In this document: piece by piece, positions 11,147-19,830 of the stretch
Layout of the letters: each line of letters starts with the position of its first letter
Numbering within the stretch: position 1 is the stretch's first letter
Source: Vibrio zhugei
Lineage (GTDB): Bacteria; Pseudomonadota; Gammaproteobacteria; Enterobacterales; Vibrionaceae
NCBI RefSeq assembly: GCF_003716875.1
Contig: NZ_CP033078.1
Location: forward strand, 2,604,001-2,668,000
DNA: 64,000 nucleotides
Reading direction: 5' to 3'
Program-made: the position numbers and the translations under genes
Notes under the pieces: generated by a model
Databases searched by the model: none
What the model was told of the DNA's origin: nothing
Seen by the model: only the letters and a program-made list of their open reading frames with translations

Positions 11147-11530
11147 ATGAGTAACCGTAAACCTTATATCCGCGAAACCAAACGTACTTGGTGGCAAGGT
11201 CATCCATTTTACCAATACTACATGGTGCGTGAAGCCACTGTCCTACCACTGATTGTGTTTACGCTTTTTCTCACGATCGGCTTAGGCTCGCTCGTGAAAG
11301 GGCCAGAATCGTGGCAACACTGGTTGCAGTTCATGCAAAACCCCGTCGTTATCTTCATCAACATCATTGCGCTAGCCGGTAGTCTGTTCCATGCGTTCAC
11401 GTACTTCAAGATGATGCCGCAAGTTGTGCCTATCCGCATCAAAGGCAAGCCAGTGAGTAACACACTCATCATTTTAACCCAGTGGGGCATTGTTGCCGTG
11501 ATTTCACTGATTGTTTTGTATTTCGTCTAA
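11147..11530 (+). CDS. frdC: Fumarate reductase membrane anchor subunit C
   Basis: A 127-residue membrane protein with three predicted helices (about residues 28-50, 64-88 and 104-126) that, with FrdD, anchors FrdAB and helps form the menaquinol site. The conserved Arg-rich N-terminus and [11 protein letters not shown] stretch are typical. AGGAGG at 11133-11138 fits the ATG at 11147 better than the GTG directly after the frdB stop codon at 11144. The gene is immediately downstream of frdB and its end abuts the ribosome site of frdD. Confidence 0.95.
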   Translation: MSNRKPYIRETKRTWWQGHPFYQYYMVREATVLPLIVFTLFLTIGLGSLVKGPESWQHWLQFMQNPVVIFINIIALAGSLFHAFTYFKMMPQVVPIRIKGKPVSNTLIILTQWGIVAVISLIVLYFV

Positions 11531-11540
11531 GGAGACACTT

Positions 11541-11906
11541 ATGATTAATACTCAACCTAAGCGCTCAGATGAACCCATTTGGTGGAGCTTGTTTGGCGCA
11601 GGTGGCACTTGGTTTGCGATGTTGTCTCCGATTACCATTCTCGTGATTGGCTTACTCGTCCCTCTCGGGGTGATCGATCAATCCGCCTTTGACTATGAAC
11701 GAGTCATGAATTTTGTTACGCATGTGTTCGGCGCATTATTCATGATTGCGAGTATTGCTCTGCCGATGTGGCATGCCATGCACCGCGTTCATCACGGAAT
11801 GCACGATCTCAAAATCCATACGGGAAAAACAGGCAAATTCGTCTGCTATGCCATCAGTGCGCTATTCACTGTTGTCAGCATCCTCTTTATCATACTCTTG
11901 TGGTAA
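11541..11906 (+). CDS. frdD: Fumarate reductase membrane anchor subunit D
   Basis: A 121-residue membrane protein, last subunit of the fumarate reductase complex. Three hydrophobic segments are visible, and the central [14 protein letters not shown] stretch is the His-rich loop conserved in FrdD. AAGGAG at 11529-11534 overlaps the frdC stop codon and sets the start at the ATG at 11541, so the two anchor genes are coupled. A terminator hairpin follows nine bases after the stop codon and closes the operon. Confidence 0.95.
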   Translation: MINTQPKRSDEPIWWSLFGAGGTWFAMLSPITILVIGLLVPLGVIDQSAFDYERVMNFVTHVFGALFMIASIALPMWHAMHRVHHGMHDLKIHTGKTGKFVCYAISALFTVVSILFIILLW

Positions 11907-11914
11907 TGAAGGCC

Positions 11915-11947
11915 GCGTCACTGCGACAAGCAGTGACGCTTTTTTAT
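11915..11947 (+). terminator. Rho-independent terminator of frdABCD
   Basis: A perfect ten-base-pair stem GCGTCACTGC / GCAGTGACGC with loop GACAA is followed by a T run, eight bases after the frdD stop codon. Confidence 0.92.
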
Positions 11948-12052
11948 TAATCCACACCAACGGTAGGACATCGTTTTCCTACTCTATGGCGTGTTGAAGT
12001 CCAATCATCCAGTTCTATCATCACATTCGTATTTGATTCGAGGTGTTCTCTT

Positions 12053-13501
12053 ATGTCTAATTCTAACGCTGGTCACTGGATCGCAGCGAAACCTATCCCA
12101 CTCATCGTCATTCTTGCGATTGCCGCCATCGCTTGGCAGTTTAGTCCTCCGGAAGGACTTACCATTCCCGCTTACCATACGGCCATTATCTTTATTGCCA
12201 CCATCGCGGGTATCATTGCCAATGTGATGCCCACTGGCGCGTTAGCGATTATGAGCCTCGCGTTCTTTATTGTGCTGCGTGCAGGCGGCGCAGCCACTCC
12301 TAAAGAAGCCGTTACCGATGGCATGACACATTTTAATAATCCATTAATTTGGCTGATTATTATTGCTTTTACTATCGCTCGTGCTTTCATAAAAACGGGG
12401 CTTGGCCGCCGGATTGCGTTATTACTGTTAAGTAAATTTGGTCAATCGACGTTGCGAGTCGCGTATTGTTTGGGCGTCGCCGATTTTTTGATTGCTCCCG
12501 CAACACCAAGTAATACGGCACGCTCTGCGATCGTATCTCCGATTGCCAACTCTTTAGCGAAAACCATCAAAGCGGATGACCGCAAGTTAGGACAGTTCCT
12601 GATTTCGTCGTCCGCCGCCATTAATGATGCCTCTGCGGTCGGTTTCCAAACCGGTTTTTCCGGTAACCTTGCTTTAATCGGGATTGCCTCAAGTGTGGCA
12701 GGCATTCATTTAGATTTTGCACATTGGGCCGCGTACTTATTGGTCCCCGCGTTGTTTATCCTCGTGGTTTTGCCGTTCTTACTCTATAAAGTGATCAAAC
12801 CTGAAACCCGTGAAACCCCTGAAGCCACTCAATTTGCCAAAACAGAATTAGCGGCAATGGGAAAAATGAGTGTGATGGAATGGAAACTGGTCTGTGTTTT
12901 CATTGGATTAATCATCGGCTGGGTTGGCGGCTCGAGTCTTGGGTTATATTCAACCGCAGCAGCGTTCATCGGACTTTCCGCGATTCTATTATTGGGCGTA
13001 TTAAATTGGGACGACATCAAGAGCGAAAAAGGCGCTTGGGATACCTTAGTGTGGTTCGCCGTGTTAATGGGTATGGCCAATAACTTAAAGCGTTTAGGTT
13101 TCACTGATTGGGTCGGCCATCAAATCTCCGGATTCCTCAGCAGTACCCTGGGCAGTGCTAGCCCACTGATCTTCTTGCTGGCGATGATGACATTCTATTT
13201 ATTCCTCGCCTACTTTTTTGCCTCGGCGACCGCCAAAGTGGTGGCCATTGCGCCAGTCTTTATTGGCGCGCTGATCACCTTGCATGTCACGCCAATGCTC
13301 GCGGTACTGTCGATTGCGGGTATCAGCTCTTTAGGCTGTAACCTCGCCACTTACAGTCATGCCAGAAACCCACTGTTGATCGGTTACGGTTATCATACGG
13401 ATGGCGAGTGGATGCGCATTGGCTTAGTCATCGCCATCAGCAGTGGCATCTTGTTTATGGTGACTGGACTCACTTGGTGGAACATTCTCGGCATTATTTA
13501 A
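12053..13501 (+). CDS. DASS-family di/tricarboxylate transporter
   Basis: A 482-residue polytopic protein of the divalent anion:sodium symporter superfamily (SLC13/DASS; relatives of CitT, TtdT and YbhI). The repeated family motif appears as APATPSNTARSAIVSPI (about residue 147-163) and in the second half as LATYSHARNPLLIGYGY. At least eleven hydrophobic segments are visible. TtdT and CitT exchange an external carboxylate for succinate under anaerobic conditions, so a place just behind frdABCD, whose product is succinate, suggests C4-dicarboxylate exchange; that is inference. A terminator separates it from frdD and it has its own GAGGTGT ribosome site, so it is probably a separate transcript. 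The substrate cannot be fixed from sequence. Confidence 0.85.
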   Translation: MSNSNAGHWIAAKPIPLIVILAIAAIAWQFSPPEGLTIPAYHTAIIFIATIAGIIANVMPTGALAIMSLAFFIVLRAGGAATPKEAVTDGMTHFNNPLIWLIIIAFTIARAFIKTGLGRRIALLLLSKFGQSTLRVAYCLGVADFLIAPATPSNTARSAIVSPIANSLAKTIKADDRKLGQFLISSSAAINDASAVGFQTGFSGNLALIGIASSVAGIHLDFAHWAAYLLVPALFILVVLPFLLYKVIKPETRETPEATQFAKTELAAMGKMSVMEWKLVCVFIGLIIGWVGGSSLGLYSTAAAFIGLSAILLLGVLNWDDIKSEKGAWDTLVWFAVLMGMANNLKRLGFTDWVGHQISGFLSSTLGSASPLIFLLAMMTFYLFLAYFFASATAKVVAIAPVFIGALITLHVTPMLAVLSIAGISSLGCNLATYSHARNPLLIGYGYHTDGEWMRIGLVIAISSGILFMVTGLTWWNILGII

Positions 13502-13528
13502 AGCAATCATTGCCATAAAACATCCCCA

Positions 13529-13562
13529 TAAAAAAAGGAGCACCTAAGTGCTCCTTTTTTTA
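13529..13562. terminator. Bidirectional terminator, DASS transporter/efp
   Basis: A hairpin with stem AAAAAAGGAGCAC / GTGCTCCTTTTTT and loop CTAA lies between two convergent genes; runs of A and T on either side let it work in both directions. Confidence 0.92.
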
Positions 13563-13572
13563 CTAACGAGGA

Positions 13573-14139
13573 TTATTTTACACGACCCACGTATTCTGCT
13601 GAACGCGTATCAACGCGTATCACTTCACCGATTTGGATGAACAATGGCACACGAACCACAGCACCTGTGGTTAATGTAGCAGGTTTGCCACCTGTACCTT
13701 GCGTATCACCCTTCAGGCCGGGATCCGTTTCAACCACTTCCAACTCAACAAAGTTTGGTGGTGTCACAGTAATTGGGTTACCATTCCACAAGGTCAGTGT
13801 GCATGAGTTGTTTTCAACCAACCATTTCGCGCTCTCACCCACTGCAGCGGTATCAGCACCGATCTGTTCAAACGTTTGGCTGTCCATAAAGTGGAAGAAT
13901 TCGCCGTCGTTGTATAGGTAGTCGAGATCAACGTCTAGTACGTCTGCTACCTCAACGGTATCGCCTGACTTGAACGTTTTTTCAATTACTTTGCCGCTCA
14001 GCAGTTTACGGATTTTAACACGGTTAAATGCTTGACCTTTACCTGGCTTCACATACTCATTTTCGAGAATGGCGCAAGGCTCATTATCAAGCATGATCTT
14101 AAGACCGCCTTTAAATTCATTCGTGCTAACAGTAGCCAT
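13573..14139 (-). CDS. efp: Elongation factor P
   Basis: A 188-residue translation factor that rescues ribosomes stalled at polyproline motifs. The acceptor Lys34 lies in the loop VKPGKGQAF (residues 30-38), the site beta-lysylated by EpmA. The three OB-like domains and the C-terminal SAEYVGRVK are standard. Its presence with epmA (7.3-8.3 kb) and the divergent epmB, 32 bases away, indicates the beta-lysine type of EF-P rather than the rhamnosylated Arg32 type. The third enzyme, the hydroxylase EpmC, is not in the window. Confidence 0.98.
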   Translation of the reverse strand: MATVSTNEFKGGLKIMLDNEPCAILENEYVKPGKGQAFNRVKIRKLLSGKVIEKTFKSGDTVEVADVLDVDLDYLYNDGEFFHFMDSQTFEQIGADTAAVGESAKWLVENNSCTLTLWNGNPITVTPPNFVELEVVETDPGLKGDTQGTGGKPATLTTGAVVRVPLFIQIGEVIRVDTRSAEYVGRVK

Positions 14140-14171
14140 ATATCCTCTTTACATTCTTAGAGTTTCAATCA

Positions 14172-15194
14172 ATGTCGCACATCATAACCCGAAAAATCGA
14201 TTCTGTTGAGCAAAACTGGCTCAAACAATTAGCGAATGCGATCTCAGATCCCGCTACGTTACTACAACAGTTAGAGATCGACCCATCACCATGGGAATCA
14301 GGGTTTGCTGCCCGCCGACTATTTACGCTGCGTGTACCGCACAGTTTTGTCGCTCGGATGGAAAAAGGCAATCCACAGGATCCCTTATTACGCCAAGTTC
14401 TGCCCTTATCAGAAGAATTTGACGTGCACGAAGGATTCTCCATCGATCCACTTGAAGAACAAAACAATGAACAGCCGGGCTTACTGCATAAATACCAAAA
14501 CCGCGCTTTATTGATATTAAAAGGTGGCTGCGCTATTAACTGTCGCTACTGCTTTCGCCGTCACTTCCCCTATGAAGACAACAAAGGCTCAAAATCAGTC
14601 TGGCAAGAAAGCTTGGATTACATCACTAAGCATCCGCAGATCAACGAAGTCATCCTATCCGGTGGCGATCCTTTGATGGCAAAAGACCAAGAGCTTGCTT
14701 GGTTAGTGGAACGAATAGAAAACATCGAGCACGTGCAACGCTTACGCATCCACTCTCGCTTACCCGTCGTGATTCCGGCTCGCGTGACCGATGAGCTGTG
14801 TGCTCTGCTTGCCAATACCCGCTTGCAAACCATCATGGTCACCCACGTCAATCACGCTCAAGAAATTAATCACGAATTTCGCCAACAGATGAGCAAACTC
14901 AAACAGGCCAATGTCACCTTGCTCAATCAAGGTGTCATGCTTAAAGGGGTTAATGATAGCGTGAACGCACAAGTGGCGCTCAGTGAAGCCTTATTTAACG
15001 CGGGAATTTTACCTTACTACATGCATGTATTGGATAAAGTCCAAGGCGCTGCACACTTTTTTATTAGTGATGCCCAAGCAAAAGACATTATGGCTGGGGT
15101 CATTGAACAAGTGTCTGGCTATTTAATGCCGAAACTGACCCGAGAAATTGGCGGACGTCCGAGTAAAACCCTGTTAGATCTGCATTTAGAATAA
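14172..15194 (+). CDS. epmB: EF-P-specific lysine 2,3-aminomutase
   Basis: A 340-residue radical SAM/PLP enzyme that converts (S)-alpha-lysine to (R)-beta-lysine for EF-P modification. The radical SAM cluster ligands are C120, C124 and C127 in GGCAINCRYCFRRHF. The PLP region ends in GGRPSKTLLDLH near the C-terminus, with the expected Schiff-base Lys. The enzyme is shorter than the clostridial catabolic lysine aminomutase and matches the YjeK/EpmB type. It is transcribed divergently from efp across only 32 bases, so the two promoters overlap. Confidence 0.96.
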   Translation: MSHIITRKIDSVEQNWLKQLANAISDPATLLQQLEIDPSPWESGFAARRLFTLRVPHSFVARMEKGNPQDPLLRQVLPLSEEFDVHEGFSIDPLEEQNNEQPGLLHKYQNRALLILKGGCAINCRYCFRRHFPYEDNKGSKSVWQESLDYITKHPQINEVILSGGDPLMAKDQELAWLVERIENIEHVQRLRIHSRLPVVIPARVTDELCALLANTRLQTIMVTHVNHAQEINHEFRQQMSKLKQANVTLLNQGVMLKGVNDSVNAQVALSEALFNAGILPYYMHVLDKVQGAAHFFISDAQAKDIMAGVIEQVSGYLMPKLTREIGGRPSKTLLDLHLE

Positions 15195-15298
15195 TTCGAC
15201 TTGCTCGATTTAAAATCGTTATCTATACCATAAAGAATCGCATTAGTTTGCACACGCAAAGCTCGGCATACTGCGCTTTTTCAAGAGGATAGGTAACC

Positions 15299-15787
15299 AT
15301 GGCCACATTGGCTGACGTATTAGATTTAGGCCCATTTCAATGGTCAGCACTGCTCTGTTGTGCTCTGAACGGTTTTTTCATTGGGATCGAGCGGCAAACC
15401 CGCGGTAAGCCAGTCGGCATACGGACGTCGGTACTGATTATTTCGGGGACTTATCTCTTTATGGCGCTTGGGGTATCACTGTCGCATGAAAAAATGGATC
15501 AAGCCCGTGTGCTCGGTCAAATCATTACTGGCGTCGGCTTCTTAGGCGCGGGCGTGATGATGACACAAGACGGTAAGATCCATGGCGTGACCTCTGCCGC
15601 GGTCATCTGGGTACTGTCTGCGTTGGGTCTAATGATCGGTTTAGGTTATCAGTATCAGTCGGTGATCATCACCCTACTCGCGTTAGCTGTGCTGTTAGGC
15701 GTCGATAAAATCGAAAACTCGTTTAAAAGCCTGCGTCGTGGTGTGCACCAAAAATTAGGTCGTTTCACCTCCAAAGGAGAGCGCTAG
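15299..15787 (+). CDS. MgtC/SapB-family inner-membrane protein
   Basis: A 162-residue protein with four or five membrane helices and the family signature GIERQTRGKPVGIRTSVLI followed by GVGFLGAGVMM. MgtC proteins affect growth in low magnesium and, in pathogens, inhibit the F-ATPase; small single-domain members like this one lack the C-terminal ACT-like domain of Salmonella MgtC, so the specific function is unknown. The ATG at 15299 follows AGAGGAT. It has its own promoter region after epmB and converges on the modF-like gene. Confidence 0.85.
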   Translation: MATLADVLDLGPFQWSALLCCALNGFFIGIERQTRGKPVGIRTSVLIISGTYLFMALGVSLSHEKMDQARVLGQIITGVGFLGAGVMMTQDGKIHGVTSAAVIWVLSALGLMIGLGYQYQSVIITLLALAVLLGVDKIENSFKSLRRGVHQKLGRFTSKGER

Positions 15788-15805
15788 CGCTCTCCTTGCC
15801 CGCGA

Positions 15806-17254
15806 TTACGCCTGATAAATATCAACGTGATAACCAGAGCTATCTTCGTTGGCAATAAAATCGACAAAATGGTGAATCGCGGGCAGCGCATCTTCTTCAT
15901 AATGCGTCACGTATATCAGTTGCGTGATCTGTAACATCGCAATGCGGTTGAGTGCATGAAACACCAACTTACGACTCAAGTAATCCAGTCCTTGATACGG
16001 TTCATCTAACACCAACAAGGCAGGCTGTTTAATGAGCGCTCGCCCAATCAGCAATAACCGCTGACGACCATAATCGAGACTGCGAAAGCTGGCTTTCGCC
16101 ATCTCTGACATTTCCAGCAATGCTAACCATTGCTGCGCCAATTGCACTTCTTTCGCACTCGGTTTTTGGTACAAGCCAATCGAATCATAAAACCCCGAAC
16201 ACAGTACATCGAGCGCCGAACAATCCACGCGATATTGTAAGTGCAAGGCAGATGACACTAAACCAATATGCTTTTTCACATCCCAAATGGTTTCACCGCG
16301 GCCGCGTTTCATACCCAGCACGGTAATGTCGTTGCTATAGCATTGCGGATGGTCCCCTAATATCAAGCCCAATAAAGTGCTTTTACCACAGCCATTCGGG
16401 CCACGAACTTGCCAATGTTGCCCCGCGTTGATCTCCCAATTCACGCCCGAAAAAATCGGGGCATCCACATACTCTACCGCGACATCACGCATTATCACTC
16501 GTGGGTTCGGGTAACGATCATCGCTCGGTGCTGCGTTCATCAGTGCCACTAACGCCTCACTGCGGTCAGCAGACAGTGCCTTCATTTGCTCAAGTAGTGG
16601 ATTCTCAAACCACTGCGCACGTGTCATCGTTTGCGACAGCGCTTGCTCATCAAACACCGCAATATGGGAGATAAAATCCGATAACTCGTCTTCACGCGAG
16701 GTCACTATCATCAAGGTCATGTGCAGGGAAAGCTCAGCAAGCAAGGCTGATAACTGATGTCGGTGGTGGGTATCTAAGCCAGTATAAGGCTCATCGAGAA
16801 TTAACATGTGTGGATGCGTCGCTAAAGCGCGCGCTAACATTAAGCGACGGGTTTCCCCAGTAGAAAGCTGCCGAAAACCACGTAAACGTAGCTCGGTTAA
16901 GTCGGTTTGCTCTAGCAGACCTTCCAGCTCATCGGCCCGACAACCCGCTTCTAAAATCAGCCCTTCCACACTGGTGCCGTAATCAATTTGATCCAGAAAA
17001 TCCGTCTCATCACGCGCCAGCTCGATATCTAAAAGCTTTTGCTGTTCCTGTAAGGACACACAACCAATCCGTTCAGGTGGCTCACAAATCGTGCCTTGCT
17101 CTGGCGTTTGAGATTGGGATAAGACACTCACCAATAGCGCTGAAGTATGGCTATGCGTAGCAAAAACGCCCCAATGCTGGCCCGGCATGATGTTCCACTC
17201 GTCAATCCGCAATGAAGCTGACATGCCAGTATGACGTAACTGACTAATTTTCAT
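15806..17254 (-). CDS. modF: ModF-like tandem ABC ATPase with a degenerate first nucleotide site
   Basis: A 482-residue soluble protein of two fused ABC domains, the architecture of E. coli ModF, a molybdate-locus-associated ATPase of unclear role. The second domain (about 255-482) is complete: Walker A GPNGCGKS, signature-like SLDYGRQRL, Walker B ALLVLDEPYQGLD. The first domain (about 1-240) has signature LSTGETRR and Walker B HMLILDEPYTGLD, but where the P-loop should be (GVFATHSHTSALL, about residues 29-41) there is no GK[ST]. ATP binding at the first site is therefore doubtful. No modABC genes are nearby, so the link to molybdenum rests on domain resemblance only. Confidence 0.75.
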   Translation of the reverse strand: MKISQLRHTGMSASLRIDEWNIMPGQHWGVFATHSHTSALLVSVLSQSQTPEQGTICEPPERIGCVSLQEQQKLLDIELARDETDFLDQIDYGTSVEGLILEAGCRADELEGLLEQTDLTELRLRGFRQLSTGETRRLMLARALATHPHMLILDEPYTGLDTHHRHQLSALLAELSLHMTLMIVTSREDELSDFISHIAVFDEQALSQTMTRAQWFENPLLEQMKALSADRSEALVALMNAAPSDDRYPNPRVIMRDVAVEYVDAPIFSGVNWEINAGQHWQVRGPNGCGKSTLLGLILGDHPQCYSNDITVLGMKRGRGETIWDVKKHIGLVSSALHLQYRVDCSALDVLCSGFYDSIGLYQKPSAKEVQLAQQWLALLEMSEMAKASFRSLDYGRQRLLLIGRALIKQPALLVLDEPYQGLDYLSRKLVFHALNRIAMLQITQLIYVTHYEEDALPAIHHFVDFIANEDSSGYHVDIYQA

Positions 17255-17533
17255 GATATCAATCCTTAACTTCTCGTCCCTACTTATGCCTTAACCATAC
17301 CGAGTATTGAGCGCGCTCGCTATATCTACTCAGAAATTTCATCGTATAACCGCCGAGAAACGGCTAAGTAATGATTATTCATAGATCAAGCAAATTAATT
17401 GAGAGCAAACGATAAGTGTGGTGTAGGACTGATTACGTTGCATAAGACCTTGTCAGAAAAAATTATAACTGGTGCACTAAAGTACGTTAGCTGTATAGAA
17501 AAAGTATATTGATTTATTACATTGATAAATGCG

Positions 17534-18622
17534 CCCGAATTCAACTGCGAAGTGCGACACTCTCCAATATCAAGAAGCTAAAGCCATCTCCTCAAATATA
17601 ATGGCTGCCTGCTTGAAGCCTAAACACTTTCTCGGACGGTAATTTATCCGCGATAAAGCGAACTCTATATCGATGTCCGTCACTGTCGTTAGATCGGTTC
17701 CTTTCTTCACATATTGCCTTAAAAGACCGTTCGCATTCTCATTAGCACCACGCTCCCAAGAACTGTACGGATGAGCAAAGTACACATCAGCCTTTAATTC
17801 TTTTGCGATGGTTTCATGACCTGCAAACTCTCGCCCGTTATCTGCCGTAATGGTATGGACATGTTTCTTATAGGGCTTCAGTAGCTCTATTGTCGCTTTG
17901 GTGACATCATCCGCTGACTTAGATGGCACTTTCTTTACCACGTAAAATCGAGTCTTACGCTCTAAAATAGTCACCATTGCACCTGTACCATGCTTACCTA
18001 GCACAGTGTCGATTTCCCAGTCACCAAACCGCTCCTTACTGTCAACGATGCTTGGTCTATCATCAATCGAAACGGCATTTTTTATCGCTGGAGCTTTCTC
18101 TTGTTTACCTCGGCGATACCGCTTATGACCTTGTCTCAAGTGACGATATAACTTACCGCCCAAGCGTTTATCTTGAGCAACAAAGCGATAGATCCACTCA
18201 TGACTGACAGATGCACCAATTTTCGTTAATACATTAGAAATCTGCTCTGGACTCCAATCTGTTTCTAAAAGAAGGCGGATAAAATCGACACGTTCCTTTG
18301 GTATTCGGTATTTACGTGCTGTTTTGCGCTTTTTGGTAGACGACATCTGGGCTTCGTTAGGGCAATAATGCTCTCCCTTCCGACCGCGTTTAAGCTCACG
18401 GTATACCGTCGAGCGGTGGCACTGAACTGTTTTAGCTATTTCAGGAACCGAAATTCCCCGTTCCAAAAGAGCAGAAATCTGGTATCTTCTGCCTTCGGTC
18501 AACTGTTGATAATTCATGGTAGTACTGCTTGTTTCTTTGGCGAGAAGAGCGTACCACTTTCAGCAGTTGGCTTCCTCTTCTACATATTTCCATGAATGTC
18601 GCACTTATTATCTGAAATCGGG
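17534..18622 (-). mobile_element. IS30-family insertion sequence, left copy
   Basis: The ends were set by comparison with the second copy: the shared sequence begins at CCCGAATTC (17534) and ends at GAAATCGGG (18622). Terminal inverted repeats of about 27 bases are CCCGAATTCAACTGCGAAG... against CCCGATTTCAGATAATAAG..., converging again at AAGTGCGACA. No two-base target duplication is visible for this copy (flanks CG and CC), which suggests deletion or rearrangement beside it. Confidence 0.9.
17570..18517 (-). CDS. IS30-family transposase (left copy)
   Basis: A 315-residue intact transposase. The N-terminal helix-turn-helix is in ISVPEIAKTVQCHRSTVYREL (residues 24-44), followed by an IS30 spacer domain and a DDE integrase core: first Asp in GDWEIDTVLG, second in TADNGREF, and Glu in SWERGANENANG. 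The protein is identical to that of the copy at 19936-20883. The start ATG lies just inside the inner inverted repeat. Nothing in the frame suggests inactivation. Confidence 0.95.
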   Translation of the reverse strand: MNYQQLTEGRRYQISALLERGISVPEIAKTVQCHRSTVYRELKRGRKGEHYCPNEAQMSSTKKRKTARKYRIPKERVDFIRLLLETDWSPEQISNVLTKIGASVSHEWIYRFVAQDKRLGGKLYRHLRQGHKRYRRGKQEKAPAIKNAVSIDDRPSIVDSKERFGDWEIDTVLGKHGTGAMVTILERKTRFYVVKKVPSKSADDVTKATIELLKPYKKHVHTITADNGREFAGHETIAKELKADVYFAHPYSSWERGANENANGLLRQYVKKGTDLTTVTDIDIEFALSRINYRPRKCLGFKQAAIIFEEMALAS

Positions 18623-18913
18623 CCTTTCCACTCCCATTTCTTAAGCCTCTTTTACTCTCTAGGTAAGATTTAGACACCGTCCAAACTCAATATAAACAAG
18701 ACTACAAAAATCTGGTTTCCTTAAATAAAGTTAGTATTAGTAATGTAGAGGTCATGCTTTTTCTCAAACCACATAAAAAATGTATTTTCATATATCCTAT
18801 TAATTATTGGCTCTACAATATGAATTTTGTGATTTTCATTAAAAAAAACAGACAAAATTTTATATAAATAAATGTTACTTTAGTGACCTTTAGTATTGAT
18901 AGGGAAAATGGTA
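18623..18913 (+). promoter_or_regulatory. AT-rich leader of the cargo gene pair
   Basis: This 291-base stretch between the left IS30 copy and the first cargo gene is very AT-rich, with long A and T runs and TATATAAATAAATG-like sequence just before the gene. It probably holds the promoter of the pair, but no unambiguous -35/-10 pair can be singled out. No gene is supported in it. Confidence 0.35.
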
Positions 18914-19234
18914 ATGACTTGCAAGATTGAGGTTGAATTTAGCCGAGAAAGTAAAGAAGCTTTAGATGAAATTTCACAGAAAAAAGATATGGCTAATGCA
19001 TTATCAGTTTTTATTGGAATGTCAGCTATGATTGATATTTTTGCAGGTAATGGTGTTATAGGTTCATCCTATAAAATATCAACTACTGATTTTGAGCTAC
19101 TAGCAAAATCAATGAGATCATCAAATCCAATACTAATTCGCCAAGTCGAGGATATTTCTGCAAGAATGTATTTAAAATCTAGTATATCAAATCAAGAGAA
19201 AGTGTTTTGGAGATGTTTATATAATGAAATGTAA
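18914..19234 (+). CDS. Unknown protein, AT-rich cargo gene 1
   Basis: I do not recognise this 106-residue protein (MTCKIEVEFSRESKEALDEI...). It has no signal peptide or obvious membrane helix; there is a short hydrophobic stretch ALSVFIGMSAMIDIFAGNG around residues 29-47 and an otherwise mixed helical composition. ATG at 18914 is chosen because AGGGA lies nine bases upstream; ATG at 18908 and TTG at 18896 are alternatives in the same frame. Its end overlaps the next gene by 11 bases, so the two are probably translated together. Codon use and AT content differ from the core genes around it, pointing to horizontal acquisition. Confidence 0.6.
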   Translation: MTCKIEVEFSRESKEALDEISQKKDMANALSVFIGMSAMIDIFAGNGVIGSSYKISTTDFELLAKSMRSSNPILIRQVEDISARMYLKSSISNQEKVFWRCLYNEM

Positions 19235-19661
19235 TATTATACTACTTCTTTTTTTATTACCGCCTATCAGCTTTGCGCAAAGCAGTTATGACATATATGA
19301 AAAATCTATAAATAAATGTATAGCTATTGAAAAAGAGAAACCTTCAGTTACGAAAGATGATGTAAAGCATATTGAATATGAAAAAATTTATAAATATCTA
19401 TCTATTTTAAAAAATCTAAGAATACAAAAATGCTCGTATAAAGAGGAAATGCAGGCATTAGTAGATGAGTTGAGTTTAAAAGATGATGTTATTAATACAA
19501 AAAACTTACGCGATAGATATCTATCCATTTATAATAAACACCGTTTAAACACGCTTAGTGATAAAGAAAAAAAAGAACTGGATACTTTAGAAAAATCATT
19601 TAAAAACAAAAACTTAGAAATTAAAATATTAAAATTAATGGATAGTCTAAAAAATGAATAA
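19224..19661 (+). CDS. Unknown exported helical protein, AT-rich cargo gene 2
   Basis: A 145-residue protein that I cannot assign to a family. Residues 1-18 are a clear Sec signal peptide (MKCNIILLLFLLPPISFAQS, cleavage likely after FAQ or SFA), so the product should be periplasmic. The mature part is Lys/Glu-rich and strongly helical with a predicted coiled coil near the end (NTLSDKEKKELDTLEKSFKN). Two Cys residues (in NKCIAIE and IQKCSY) could form a disulfide. It overlaps gene 1 by 11 bases upstream and converges with the disrupted membrane-protein gene, overlapping its end by 15 bases. Confidence 0.65.
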   Translation: MKCNIILLLFLLPPISFAQSSYDIYEKSINKCIAIEKEKPSVTKDDVKHIEYEKIYKYLSILKNLRIQKCSYKEEMQALVDELSLKDDVINTKNLRDRYLSIYNKHRLNTLSDKEKKELDTLEKSFKNKNLEIKILKLMDSLKNE

Positions 19662-19830
19662 CATTGTCCCAAAGGCTATAGATATACCTAATAAACACAT
19701 AATTTTAATTGTTTTTTCTTCGCCGTTATCTACTAACTCAGGGAATAGGAATAGAACATAGCAAACGGCAGGAACGCCTAGATAAAAAGCCCCGAGTCTA
19801 GAGCTATGCCCAATGTCATTACTTGTCACT

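Noticed and set aside
18441..18677. A 78-codon minus-strand frame starting outside the left IS30 copy and running into it
   Set aside because: Most of it is IS30 sequence read in a non-coding frame; only about 19 codons come from outside and they have no ribosome site or likeness to a known protein.
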